DNA of 64,000 nt from Mycocentrospora acerina. Taxonomy: Eukaryota; Ascomycota; Dothideomycetes; Pleosporales. The notes below the pieces were generated by a model. The model was not told the origin of the DNA. It did not search any database and saw nothing but the letters and a program-made list of their open reading frames with translations. Shown piece after piece: positions 35,301-46,583 of this stretch. The stretch is taken from contig JAKUHH010000068.1 in the NCBI GenBank assembly GCA_022701365.1, forward strand, positions 435,189 to 499,188, written 5' to 3'. Each line of letters opens with the position of its first letter. The first letter of the stretch is position 1. The position numbers and the translations under genes were made by a program.

Positions 35301-36583
35301 AGTCTTCTGATGCAGCCTCCTTTGCCTGTGAAGCGGCATCTTCGATCCGCACTGTGGCCACCCTCTCCCTCGAGAAACATCTTCTTGGGAAATACCACGA
35401 GAAACTTGGTAAACAAGCTACGGATAACCTCAAGTTCACCAACATCTCGGCTTCGTTGTACGCCACTTCTCAAGGTCTATCTATGCTTATCTTCGCGTTG
35501 GTGTTTTGGTACGGCGGACGCCTGCTCTTGAGACAAGAGTACACGGTTTTGCAGTTTTTCGTCGTCTACTCTGCCATTATCAACGGCGCACAGTCGGCTG
35601 GTGCCATTTTCTCATTCGCGCCAGACATGGGCGAGGCAAGAGATGCGGCAAAGCTTCTCAAGACTTTCCTAAACCGAATTCCGAAGATTGACCACTGGTC
35701 GCCAGACGGCAAGAAGGTCGACACCTTGACCGGCCGAGTCCAACTACAGAGCGTCCGATTCACGTACCCTGGGCGACCGGACCATCGCGTCCTGCGCGGC
35801 ATTGACATCTCTGCAGAGCCTGGGCAGTTTGTTGCCCTCGTTGGCGCTAGTGGGAGTGGAAAGTCGACTGTCATGCAGCTCCTCGAACGCTTCTACGACC
35901 CCACCCAGGGCAATGTATTTGTGGATGGCGTTGATCTACGGGATTATAATCTGCAAGACTACCGGGCGCAGTTGGCGATTGTCAGCCAGGAGACCACGCT
36001 CTATACTGGCACGATTCGCGAGAACATTACCGCGGACAAGGAAGACGCGAGTGACGAGATGGTGATTCAAGCTTGCAAGGACGCTAATGTCTACGAGTTT
36101 ATTGTAAGTACTCGCGTTTGATACGGAGAGGACGTGAAACTAACTGCATTTTCTAGACCTCCCTCCCCGACGGATTCAACACTCTGGTCGGCGCAAAAGG
36201 TGCTCTTCTATCCGGTGGCCAACGGCAACGTCTCGCCATTGCTCGAGCCCTCCTCCGCGACCCCAAAGTTCTGTACGTCTTGCTCCTTCTTGATAGGTAT
36301 TGCAGACTCATTTGCTAATAACCATGGCAGCCTCCTCGACGAAGCAACATCCGCCCTCGACTCAACATCGGAGCGCGTCGTCCAAGCAGCCCTCGATCTC
36401 GCTGCAAAGGGCCGTACGACAATCGCCATTGCCCACCGACTCAGCACAATCCAACACGCCGACATCATCTACGTGTTCGATCAGGGCAAGATTGTCGAGC
36501 AAGGGCGGCACGACGAACTGGTCGCAAGAAAGGGTGTGTACTGTGAGCTGGCGAAGCTGCAGGCCATGGGGGCGCCGCAATAG
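32314..36583 (+). CDS. full-size ABC transporter, subfamily B (MDR/Ste6 type)
   Basis: Seven exons: 32314-32577, 32752-32863, 32911-34879, 34929-34980, 35036-36103, 36157-36272, 36331-36583; 1277 residues. An ATP-driven exporter in the TMD-NBD-TMD-NBD order of P-glycoproteins, probably in the plasma membrane; substrates may be drugs, toxins, lipids or a peptide pheromone. TMD1 spans about residues 65-360. NBD1: Walker A GASGSGKST near 431, signature LSGGQKQR near 544, Walker B ILLLDEATAALD, H-loop IAHRLST. TMD2 about 700-980. NBD2: Walker A near 1068, signature LSGGQRQR near 1171, Walker B VLLLDEATSALD. Both sites keep all catalytic motifs, so both should hydrolyse ATP. Exon 4 is only 52 nt. 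The start ATG precedes a Ser/Thr-rich cytosolic N-terminus. Confidence 0.95.
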
Positions 36584-36921
36584 AAAAATAAAAGAGAAGA
36601 GTCCGTATAATGTTACATATTCACATATTAAATAAAGGCCTACATACATATATGCCCAGCCACGATTTGAGGCTGTAAATTTATTTAATTTTCACCCACA
36701 AGCATGCATGGCATTTGGCGTTATAAGGGAAGAGGGGGGACCCTTTTTTATTGTAGATTTATATTTTTAATCTATTCATTTCTTACTTGGCGTGTTTATT
36801 TTATTCTATCCGCCAATGACTTTATTCCCCCCCCCCTTCCTTGGCCTCGTGGTTGGCCGTATTCACACCACCCCCATTGTCCGGCGGTGGGTGGTGAGTC
36901 CCGGGGGAGGGGGAGGGGTAA

Positions 36922-37135
36922 GGGGGGGGGGGGGNNNNNNNNNNNNNNNNNNNNNNNNNNNNNNNNNNNNNNNNNNNNNNNNNNNNNNNNNNNNNNNNNN
37001 NNNNNNNNNNNNNNNNNNNNNNNNNNNNNNNNNNNNNNNNNNNNNNNNNNNNNNNNNNNNNNNNNNNNNNNNNNNNNNNNNNNNNNNNNNNNNNNNNNNN
37101 NNNNNNNNNNNNNNNNNNNNGGGGGGGGGGGGGGG
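36922..37135. other. assembly gap inside a G homopolymer
   Basis: 186 unknown bases (36935-37120) flanked by 13 G on the left and 15 G on the right, itself preceded by GGGGGAGGGGGAGGGG. The missing bases are probably G-rich repeat that stalled sequencing. Reading frames that cross it have no meaning. Confidence 0.95.
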
Positions 37136-37444
37136 AAGACCATTGATAGGCAACGCAAGGTAATGCAAGGCACGGACAGACGGAGTAATGTGATGGGATG
37201 TGATGTGATGTGATGTGATGCCCCAGATCCCGGCTTATCTATCGAGCGCCAAGCGATGAGCAAAAAAATAAAACCATGTATCTACCAACGGTGGCACGAA
37301 CGTTTGTAAGGTTATTGCGAGATTTCCTTGTCGCGATGCCAGGGGTCATGTGTATATGTGTCCTTTTTCTCTCGTTCTCTCTCTGTGTGTGCATGTGCGT
37401 GTGTCCTCCCGTCTTTCTCGTATTTGCCTTGTTTGTTATCTGTA

Positions 37445-37540
37445 GCCAGCTGACGGACTGGCTGACTGGTTGGCTGGCTGGCTGGCTATCTACCTACCCA
37501 TCTATTTACCTATCTATTTGTCTATCTGTCCATCCGTCTT
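37445..37540. repeat. tetranucleotide repeats CTGG and CTAT/CTAC
   Basis: Imperfect tetramer runs, first (CTGG)n with variants, then (TATC)n-like units. Confidence 0.85.
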
Positions 37541-37955
37541 TCCAGCTGGCAGGAGAGAGAGCATGAAAGCATATCTCCCCACCACACCACACCACACCAA
37601 TACACTTGAAGAGCACCTTTTTTTTTTTAAATCCCGCTCTCTCACGTGGAAAATTAAAAAGATAAAAAAAAAGACGCATGCTAGAGAGAGTGCTTATTTT
37701 TCTTTTATCTTAATTTCCAAACTTACCATCTCTCTTTCTTGGCAAGACGTGTAGATGCGCAGATAGACGGACAGGCAGGCAGGCAGATAGATAGATAGAT
37801 AGATACTAGCTCCGCGTTACCGTTACTCGCGCGCACGTGCACGTCGTCGGGCAGTCATGCGCATGTGCGGAGATTTCGTAGCGGTAACGGGGGAGCGGGA
37901 TTAGATTGGGTTGTGCCTGGAGCTAGTAGGGAGGGATTGGGGCGGTGTTGCTGGC

Positions 37956-37998
37956 AGGTAGGTAGGGTAGGGTAGGGTAGGGTAGGGCAGGGCAGGGT
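37956..37998. repeat. pentanucleotide repeat GTAGG
   Basis: About eight units of GTAGG ending in GCAGG variants; not the TTAGGG telomere unit. Confidence 0.9.
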
Positions 37999-38594
37999 AA
38001 ATGGCAGGTGGACGGACTTGAACTTGGACAGGGTTGGTGGGGGGGACAGTACGTCATTGGGGTAGAGCGCAGAGTAAATCAACCAAGGGGGGAAGTGACA
38101 TCTCAGGTTTTTTTGGGTCACTTGATTATTTATTTATTTATTTACCTACTTAGTCTATCGCTCACTCACTTACTCACTCTTTACGCTACTCTAGACACCG
38201 TTGCGATATCCGGCTTGCGACTACATCTCGCATCTCTGTGTGAGTGTGTGCAGAATTGCGGGATCTTGCTGCAGCCAGTGTGTGTTTGTTCCACGCAACG
38301 TGCCGCGTGTGCGTTTGTGTGTGTGTGTGTGCGCGTGTCCGTCACGTTCTGGCAACCCCTCGCGAGAGAGTGTCCGATCCGCCGACATAGGACCAGCCAG
38401 GAAGGAGATAGGATAGGAACGGACGAAGAGTTTTGCCGTGACGAGGGGGATACGGATTCGGCTACGATTACGGTTACGGCTGCAGTCAGTCACCTTTACC
38501 CTCACCTAGCACCAGCACCAGCACTATCACGGTACAAGGACAGGGACGTTGTTGCGCTTTTAGTTCAAGCGCGCTCATTCGACTTGCTGGGACG

Positions 38595-39752
38595 ATGAGC
38601 ACTGTGGGATCGCAACAGGGTGTGTCGTACGTGGGGGCGCAAGACTCGCCTGCCACGGACGGGAGCAGGCTGGCGGAAGAGGGAGGTATTTTGGCAAAGG
38701 GGAAGAAGCTACTTGGGCTTGGGAAGAAGAGGGAGGGGGAGGGGGAGAAGAAGGAGAAGCAGGAAGTAGACAAGACGGCGCGCCCCGTGTCGCAAACGCT
38801 GCTCCCCTCGCCGGCTCTCACGACATCACCGTCAGATCGAAGAGCGTCTCCGCGTGGTAGCCCGCGCGTGTACCCGGCGGGCATTGGGGCGTCGCCGGGC
38901 CGTCGCATTCGCTCTTCGTCGCCTGGGCTGCACTCGCCGGCGTCGTCGCAGATCTTTGAGCGCAACGTGCAAGAGCCCGAGGAGTCGTCGGCCATCCCTG
39001 CGCACATCAAGACGGAAGACTACATACCCCCCGCGCTGGACGCATCGTCGCTGGCTATTACCGACAGCCATCTCAACCCAGATGACGTGGAGATTGTCAT
39101 GCACTCGGCCCACCAGCCTGCCTCTGCAGCCGTCGCGGGCAGCATGGCAGAATCCGTGCACTCGCCGTCGCTGAAACACGACGATGCGGCTGGCTCCTCT
39201 GCGCACCAGCATCATCATCACCAGCACCAGCACCCTCACCACGCTGAAATGACCGAGTCGGCATCCAACTATGGATCCCTAGACATGACGGACCCACGGC
39301 GTCTGAGCTTCATCTCGTTTGCTGACGTAGTGCAAGCTGAGCACATTGAGCACGACCGCGAGCCCATGGGGTCCAGCGACGCGATGCAGTTTCTGAGCCT
39401 CGACTCGACGGCAGCAGACCGCTCGCCGTCGCCTCCCACAACGACGAGGACAACAACGGCGTCGTCGTCGTCGCACGGCAGGACTCCGTCGTCGCTGGCG
39501 AGTGGCGCGGCAAGTCCTCTGGGGGTGGTGCAGGACTACGGGCGCACACGCTCGCCCGGCAGCCCTACGAGCTTGGCGGCGGCGGCGGCGGCGACGACGC
39601 ACGACCCGTCGCTGGGCGCGGAGCTGCCGTTGCAGATTGAAACGATGCGGCAGGCGCTGAGGAAGACGAGGTCGGGCGATCTGAGTGGGGCGCGGCCGCA
39701 GCCATTGGGTGTCAGCGTGGATGACGGCGCCGGAGATCAACAGCTCAAGTGA
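38595..39752 (+). CDS. low-complexity protein of unknown function
   Basis: Single exon, 385 residues. I do not recognise a domain. The N-terminus has a lysine/glutamate-rich patch (LGLGKKREGEGEKKEKQ), followed by Ser/Pro-rich segments with many SP and RSS sites, a more conserved-looking core (IPAHIKTEDYIPPALDASSLAITDSHLNPDDVEIVMHSAHQPA), a His/Gln-rich run near residue 205, the patch DPRRLSFISFADVVQAEHIEHD, an Ala run, and a C-terminus LQIETMRQALRKTRSGDLSG. The DPRRLSFISFADV block could be a phosphosite or short docking motif. Base composition and the restriction of the opposite strand to shadow frames favour a real gene, conserved in related fungi as far as I can judge. Start is the first ATG. 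Confidence 0.75.
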   Translation: MSTVGSQQGVSYVGAQDSPATDGSRLAEEGGILAKGKKLLGLGKKREGEGEKKEKQEVDKTARPVSQTLLPSPALTTSPSDRRASPRGSPRVYPAGIGASPGRRIRSSSPGLHSPASSQIFERNVQEPEESSAIPAHIKTEDYIPPALDASSLAITDSHLNPDDVEIVMHSAHQPASAAVAGSMAESVHSPSLKHDDAAGSSAHQHHHHQHQHPHHAEMTESASNYGSLDMTDPRRLSFISFADVVQAEHIEHDREPMGSSDAMQFLSLDSTAADRSPSPPTTTRTTTASSSSHGRTPSSLASGAASPLGVVQDYGRTRSPGSPTSLAAAAAATTHDPSLGAELPLQIETMRQALRKTRSGDLSGARPQPLGVSVDDGAGDQQLK

Positions 39753-39893
39753 GGGAGGATCGGTTACAGACTTTGTCTCGGCCGACAGACAGGGTGGTCT
39801 TTTGCAGCACGTGCGCAGTTGTGGGAGAGGATGGAAATGGGACGGGGGGTTAGGGTAGGGCAGTTGTTTTGGAAATTTTCACGTTTCATCTAT

Positions 39894-39927
39894 CTGGGGA
39901 CTGGGGACTGGGGACTGGGGACTGACT
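39894..39927. repeat. heptanucleotide repeat CTGGGGA
   Basis: Nearly five perfect units. Confidence 0.9.
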
Positions 39928-41106
39928 GGGGGGGGGATGCTGCGGTGGGAGGACGGCGTGTCAAAGGAGCTTTTTTATTGGCTGGTTGTGATATCCCATA
40001 CGGAAATTAGGAGTCTGGAGTGTGTGTTCTATTCTTTGCAGGTGAGGTGAGATGAAAGGGGGGGGGAGGAAGTGCATGGTAGATGAATTGCGTGTTTTGC
40101 TGTGTTTGGGGCTAGGGAGATGGACAGACCGACCAACAGACAGACATGCAAACAGACAGACGAACAGACTCATGTAATGTAGGGCCTTTTTTTTTTTTTT
40201 TAATTCTATTCTATTTTATTTATTTTTATTTTAAATATTAAACTTTTCAAATTCAGTATTATTTTGGGCTTATCTTTTAAATATCTGGCATTCCTTTCAT
40301 GTTGGGATGGATGGATGATCAACTACCTACCTAATCTTACTTTTGAAAGTGAATGGATGGATGGGCTAGAACGTCGTTTTTTTTTAAAAAATATTTATTA
40401 TTAAATCCGCAGATGGGTAACGGTGTTAACAGGGAGGAGCCGTGCGGTGCGCGATGAACGGGACGCGGGCTGGGCGGCCTGTCAGTCGGCATGACTTTGA
40501 CCCCAGGCAGCGAGGAGATAGGGCCGGGGTGTGTGTGTGTGTGTGCATTGTGCATTGTGCATGTGGGCATCGTAGTTACCTGGTAGCAGTAGACGACGAC
40601 GAGGGAGGAGAAGGAGGAGGAGAAGAGATGACGTGCACGGCCTCTTGACCGGCTGGTTGGGCCCGCATAGGAGGACATCTGGGGCAGCAAGTGTCCAGGA
40701 CGCACGGCGGCAGGATTCGTCGTGTCGTATCGGGCGGCATTGTGCGGTGCGGCTAGGCAGGCGAATGCTCGCACAATAGACAATACGAGGCAGAGGCTCC
40801 GCGGAGGAGTGGAGGAGGAGGTGGTGGTAGTGGTAGGGATAGGGAGGGTGGTGGTGGTGATGGTGGTAGTAGGAGGAGTAGTAGTAGTAGTAGTAGTAGT
40901 CGATGCAGCTGCGTGGACGTGCAATGTATGTATGCCCTCCCTCCGCACAACGACTGCTGCCATGGATGCGACGACAATGGCCACGGCTACTACTAGCATG
41001 CCTACTACTGCTGCTGCTGCTCCTGCAAGCACCACTCCAGCACAACACAACAAGACTGGGGCACGTGGGCATGGGCTGGCACGGGCAGCTAGGTAGGGCT
41101 GCCAAG

Positions 41107-41146
41107 GCGCAGGCTAGCGCAGGCGCAGGCGCAGGCGCAGGCAGAG
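41107..41146. repeat. hexanucleotide repeat GCAGGC
   Basis: About six units with minor variants, 480-520 bp before the RasGAP start. Confidence 0.85.
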
Positions 41147-41383
41147 GGCAGCAGCATTTTCCCTAGTCGAGGCGAGAGTCGTCCAAGTGGAGTATTCGAC
41201 TCGATCCGTGTGTGTGGTAGATAGAGCTGCCGCCCGCCTGCCCGTCCGCCCGTCTGCACCAGGCATACGATGCGCCTCCGAGTGGAAAGCACTTTGTCGC
41301 CGCGCCCTCGACCGACGACTCGACTCGACTCGGGTGCTCGACAGCCAGTCCATGAGCGGCACCCCCGGGCGGCCACAGGGCAG

Positions 41384-41470
41384 AGAGACACGCTGCGAGA
41401 GACTGCGAGAGACTGAGAGAGACTGAGAGAGACTGAGAGACCGAGAGACCGAGAGACCGAGAGAGAGAGG
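41384..41470. repeat. purine-rich GAGAGACTGA-type repeat
   Basis: Imperfect 9-10 bp units, first ending CTGC, then CTGA, then CCGA. One strand is almost pure purine. Confidence 0.85.
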
Positions 41471-41534
41471 CCTGGATTTGGACCGGGACCTGCACCTGGA
41501 CCTGCCGCTGGAGAGTTGGACGTCTGGAGAGTTG

Positions 41535-41578
41535 GACCTGCACCTGCACCTGCACCTGCACCTGCGCCTGCACTGCAC
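41535..41578. repeat. hexanucleotide repeat CCTGCA
   Basis: Six to seven units just upstream of the RasGAP start codon. Confidence 0.85.
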
Positions 41579-41628
41579 TTGGCCTCGCACTCGCACTGGC
41601 GTCGACTCCGTCTCGGGCCCCAGGAGCC

Positions 41629-44600
41629 ATGGACCAACAACACACGCCCGCCGCCACCACCACCACCACCTCCTCCTCCACCAGGCAGAGCACCCGGCGC
41701 GCGCGGCGGGAGACGACCGCCCAGGACTCGGCGAGGAGCAATGGCGCCGCCGACGACCGCTGGCGCGACGACGGCCAGTACCACACCATCCGCGCCGTGA
41801 CGCCCGACGACCTCGATGACGGCGGCCGTGGCGTTGCCATTGCGGCCCACAACAGCCACCACAACCACCACAACCACCACCATCACCACCAGTACGCCTC
41901 ACCGCCCACCTCCCCCCGCTCGCACGTCACCGCCAGCCAGCCCCCGAGAGCCAGCACCCCGCGCGCCTTTGTTGCCCGCGCACACTCGAGCGACGCCGAC
42001 TTTTCGCTGCGCAATGCCAGCGCCGGCGCCAGTGCCCGCGACCGCAGCCGCACCCTGGAAGAGCGCTCGCTGCGGGACCGCTCGCCCTCGTCGTCGAGCC
42101 TGTTTGTCGCCGCGGGCCGCCATCGCATTGGCTCCGTCACCAGCAGCAGCAGCACCGCGACAACCCTCACCGCCATGACGACCATGACAACGGCGTCGAC
42201 GGCGTCGGCTTTTTACCCCCGCGACGACGCCTCCGTCATCACCTCCATTGGCCACCCGAGCACCATCTCGCCCGCCACGTCCGCGTCCCCCTCCCCCTCG
42301 ACGACGACTTCGCAGCTGCCGCCCCCGCCGCCGCGCACCTCGAGCCACAGCCACAGCCACCGCAATCTGCTCAACAAGCAGCACCAGCAACAACAACAAC
42401 AGCAGCACCAGCACCAGCAGCAACAGCCCTCGCGCACCGCCTCGCCCGCCAGCGCCAATGTCAATGCCCACACCCAGCCCGAGTCGTGGGTGTCGCCCGT
42501 GCCCGTCTCAGACGTCAGGAAGCTCAAGGACCTCATGCGCGCGACGTGCGGTAAGATGAAGGGCCTGCTGGCATTTCGCCGCGGCGAGGCGAACCCCTGG
42601 TCGCTGTCGTTCTGCTTCATCAACGAAGAGGCCGGCAGCCTAGTCTACCGGCCCAAAAATGACGCCTCGAGCTACATCCGCACCCTGATCCCCGACTTGC
42701 GCGGCTGCCACGTCAAGAGCGCATTCGACGGCGAGGCCTACACAGCCTACATCCACGTGCTCGTCCACAACTCCAAGCTCGAGGTCCATCTGCGGCCCCC
42801 AACCCAGGAAGAGTTTGACTCGTGGTTTGCTGCGCTGCTCTGCTGGCAGCCCATGCGGCCCAAGGGCATACAGAACAGAATGGCCAAGCCACAGGCCCCC
42901 GTCGTCATGGAGCGCCGCCTCACCGACAGCAGGCGGCACTCGGAGGTCTCGCTGCTCAAGGAGACGCCCAAAAAAGAAGCCCCCATTATCAAAGTCGGCA
43001 AGATGATCTACTGGGACACGAGCGTGACGTACAGCAACACGGGCGCCCCCAAGACCGGCACCTCGGGCTCTCGCCCACAGGCCTACCGCATCCAGAGCCA
43101 CGGCTCGCGCCGCTGGAGAAGAGTGTCGTGCACGCTGCGCGAAAACGGCGAGCTCAAGCTCTACTCGGACACGGACGTTACGCTAGTTTCCACCATCCAG
43201 CTCTCCCACCTCTCCCGATGTGCCGTCCAGCGATTGGATCCTTCTGTTCTGGATAACGAGTTTTGCATTGCCATATATCCCCAATACACCGCGTCGTCTT
43301 CTGCTTTGTCCCTGTTGCGTCCCATCTTTTTGTCGCTCGAGTCGCGCGTTCTTTACGAAGTCTGGATTGTTTTGCTGCGCGCCTTTACCGTGCCGCAGCT
43401 GTACGGGCCAAAGTCGGATGCGATAAACGACGAGGGCACGCTGTCGCCCTCGTTTGGCTCGCAGGACATGTTTCGCATGGAAAAGTCGCTGTTTGTTAGA
43501 GTCATCGAGGCGAGGCTGATGCCGCCAGTCAGTCCAAAGGTTGCGGATCTGGCCATGTCCCCGAGACCCTCGTCGTCGACGATTACAAATCCTGGAGGAT
43601 ATTTGGTCGAAGTGTTGCTGGATGGGGAGACGCGCGCCCGCACCACGGTCAAGAATGAGGGCACTTCGCCTTTTTGGAGAGAAGAGTTTGAATTCATGGA
43701 TCTCCCGGCGCTTCACACCGCGTCGCTGTCGCTCAAGAAACGCCCGCCCAGCTACTCTCAGACGGGGAATAAAAACGCCTTTGAAATCACGCTAGGCTCC
43801 GACCCCTATGCTTCTGAAGGGGGCTACGCGGGCATATCTTTCGACCAGACGCTGGGCAAGACGGATGTTTATCTCGACGACTTGGGGCCTAACCAAGAGT
43901 TGGAAAAGTGGTGGCCGCTCGTCAACATGTACGGCAACAGCATTGGCGAGGTGCTTGTCAAGGTCAGCAGTGAGGAGTGTGCGATACTCATGGCCCGCGA
44001 TTACTACCCCTTGTCTGAGCTTCTCCACCGGTTTTCCAACAGCTTGACCTTGCAGATTGCGCAAATGATCCCAACGGAGCTTAGGAAAATGTCCGAGTAC
44101 CTCCTCAACATCTTCCAGGTATCGGGCGCTGCTGGGGAATGGCTGTGTGCTTTGGTCGAGGAAGAGATTGACGGGATACTGAAGGAATCGCCCGCAAGTC
44201 GATTACGGTTCAGCAAGAGGCTTGGCTCAAGCGACTCGAATGAGTCCAACTTGAACACGTTTGGCTCGGCAAGTGACCGCGAGCTCTTTGTCAGAGACAT
44301 GGGCAACAACGCCAAGCTGGAGGCGAACCTTCTCTTCCGTGGCAACACTCTTCTCACAAAATCTCTGGACCTGCATATGAAGCGACTTGGAAAGGAGTAT
44401 CTTGAAGAGACGCTTATTGAGAAGCTCAAGGAGATCAACGAGAAAGACCCCGAGTGCGAGGTCGATCCGAGCAAAGTCACTTCGCAGCATGAGCTGGACC
44501 GGAATTGGAGACGATTGATCAACTGCACGGAAGAAGTCTGGCGGGCGATATACAACTCCGTGTCTCGATGTCCCCAGGAGTTGAGGCTGATCTTTAGGCA

Positions 44601-46583
44601 CATCAGGGCTTGCGCTGATGATCGGTACGGCGACTATTTGCGGACTGTGCAGTACAGCAGTGTTTCTGGCTTCTTGTTCCTACGGTTTTTTGTCCCGGCG
44701 GTGCTGAATCCAAAACTCTTTGGCTTGCTAAAGGGTACGTAGAATCAAGATTGATGACTGTTATTTAAAAAAAAAAAAGAATGCCATTGCTAACGTGTAT
44801 ATTCGCAGATCACCCCAAGCCGAAAGCTCGAAGAACGCTCACTCTCATCGCCAAGTCACTACAGGGTCTGGCCAACATGTCTTCGTTTGGTACAAAAGAG
44901 GCTTGGATGGAACCGATGAACACGTTCTTGTCTACCCACAGGCAAGAGTTCAAGAAGTATCTAGATGACATTTGTTCCATATCAACTACGACGTCGCCTG
45001 CTCCCCCTATCCCGCCATCGTATAGCACGCCTATCGCTATCCTTCATCGCCTTCCCCCAACGTTCAAAGAAGGATTCCCGTCGCTCCCGTACCTGATTGA
45101 TCATTCGCGGAACTTTGCCATGCTGGTAAACCTCTGGCTTGAAAACACGACCAAAAGCGCGCCTGATATCCAAGCGGGTGACGGCGATCTCCTTCGCTTC
45201 CACAACATATGTGTCTCGCTCAATGAGCGCACAAAAGACTGTCTGAATCGCGCAGAGCCGGCTGAGCGCCCCTCATCTTCATTAAGCGTCAAGTGGGAAG
45301 AGTTGGTCGAGCAATTACAAGGAGCAAGCTTCGATTCTGGGCGTGGCGCAGCAACGAGGAATCGTGGACCGATAAGGGAAGAAGAGCAAGAGCCGTTGTC
45401 TCCTGGCACTGGTGAAGAGTACTCTTCCTCATCAGCTAGCACACCCATCACCATGAAGCCCGCGCCCAAGTCTCGTCACCAGCAAAATACTAGCATATCT
45501 GTGTCTGCAAGCTCGGTCAAGAGTAACGGCTCGAACACGGTGTCTTTTAACCAGAATTCCTTCTCATCCAAAGCATGGGCGAATCGATACGCGCCTTCAG
45601 CAAACGACTCTCAATCTCCCTCGGCGTCCGCAAGTGCATCCGTTTCGGCGGGAGAAGAAACGCCTCCCGGTTCCAGCGACGGCATGCACATGGCACCCGC
45701 ACCCTCGTATCCTCCAACTCTCTCCCAACCATCCAATATCTACACCCATGAAAATACCCCGTCAGCGACGTACCCACCACAAAGCGCAGGCGGACACAGC
45801 CTCGAAGGCTCCGAGACGGGGAGCATGCAAGAAGAAGAATACCCCACAGCACTGCCTGCATTTTCCAAAGAAAAGGAGAATGGAAGCAAGGACAAGGATA
45901 GGAAGGAGAGGGGACTACGTGGGGTACTGCCGTTTGCCAAACGGAGAAAAGACAAGGACCGGGAAAAAGATAAGGACAAGGAAGATCGCAAAGAGCGTGA
46001 ACGAGAAGAACGCAAAGAGAGGAAGGAGAGGGAAAAAGAAAAGGACCGAGAAAAGGACAAGGATAAAGAAAAGGACAAAGACAAGGATAAGGACAAGGAC
46101 AAGGACAAGGACAAATCTCGTGACCGCAGCGCTGACATTTACGCCTCGTTGTCAAGAGGACCCAGCGCAATGGGCGAACACTCGTCTCTCCGCAGTAAAT
46201 CTGAGAAGTCCTCCCGCACCGCCCTTGGAGCCTTGACATACGGCGACAAAGTCGGTGGCAGCAGCGCCGCACTATCTGGACTCGGCACCGGTGGTTGGGG
46301 CGTATCCACATCTACGGTGACAGCAGGGGCGTCGAATTCCACCTTGAACTTTGCATCCACATCTACATCTACCACCACTACGGCCACCACCACTACCACC
46401 ACCACCACCGCCGCCGCCACCGCCACCGCCACAAACGACCACACAAACACCAACCCAAACAGCCACAAAGTCACATGGGAAAAAAGTGCACTCGTAGGCC
46501 TGAGAGAGAAGGAGCGTGGCTTTGGACACCACCACAGGCACCGTGGCAGCGACAAGGAGCGAGACAAGGATGATGAGTTCTGA
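41629..46583 (+). CDS. RasGAP protein with PH and C2 domains (Bud2/SynGAP-like)
   Basis: Two exons, 41629-44734 and 44809-46583; 1626 residues. A GTPase-activating protein for a Ras-superfamily GTPase, probably of the Rap/Bud1 or Ras type, acting in polarity or morphogenesis at the membrane. Order: low-complexity N-terminus with His, Gln and Ser runs; PH-like region about 297-410 (KLKDLMRATCGKMKGLLAFRRG); a second PH-like fold about 480-590; C2 about 620-790 (LFVRVIEARLM, VEVLLDGETRARTTV); RasGAP about 850-1110. The arginine finger is Arg904 in LLFRGNTLLTKSLD and the FLR-type motif GFLFLRFFVPAVLNPKLFG is intact, so it should be active. The tail carries a long KDKDKE-type charged repeat and a Thr/Ala run from ACC triplets. 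The intron splits the RasGAP domain just after LLK. Confidence 0.92.
46377..46432 (+). repeat. ACC/GCC trinucleotide repeat in RasGAP C-terminus
   Basis: Runs of ACC then GCC codons encode a Thr then Ala tract near the protein end. Confidence 0.85.

Larger units (their letters stand above)
36584..38594. other. repeat-rich intergenic region with assembly gap
   Basis: 2 kb without a supportable gene. It holds a G-rich gap (separate entry) and several short tandem repeats: TGATG (37186-37220), CTGG then CTAT tetramers (37445-37540), CAGG/ATAG (37771-37805) and GTAGG (37956-37998). The last part is presumably the leader of the following gene. Confidence 0.7.
39753..41628. promoter_or_regulatory. 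repeat-rich intergenic region / long leader of the RasGAP gene
   Basis: 1.9 kb without a supported gene. Contains CTGGGGA heptamers (39894-39927), an A/T-rich stretch (about 40190-40280), GT and GGT/AGT repeats (40530-40550, 40818-40905), GCAGGC hexamers (41107-41146), GAGACTGA-like units (41384-41470) and CCTGCA hexamers (41535-41578). The last three lie within about 520 bp of the RasGAP start codon and may be transcribed in its 5' leader. Confidence 0.6.

Noticed and set aside
36704..37263. Frames crossing the run of N
   Set aside because: The unknown bases are read as open codons; there is no evidence of coding.
37956..37998. Internal telomere-like repeat
   Set aside because: The unit is GTAGG, not TTAGGG; an ordinary short tandem repeat.
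41089..42471. Several long minus-strand frames around the RasGAP start
   Set aside because: High GC and simple repeats remove stop codons; the proteins are Gly/Arg/Ser or Val runs.
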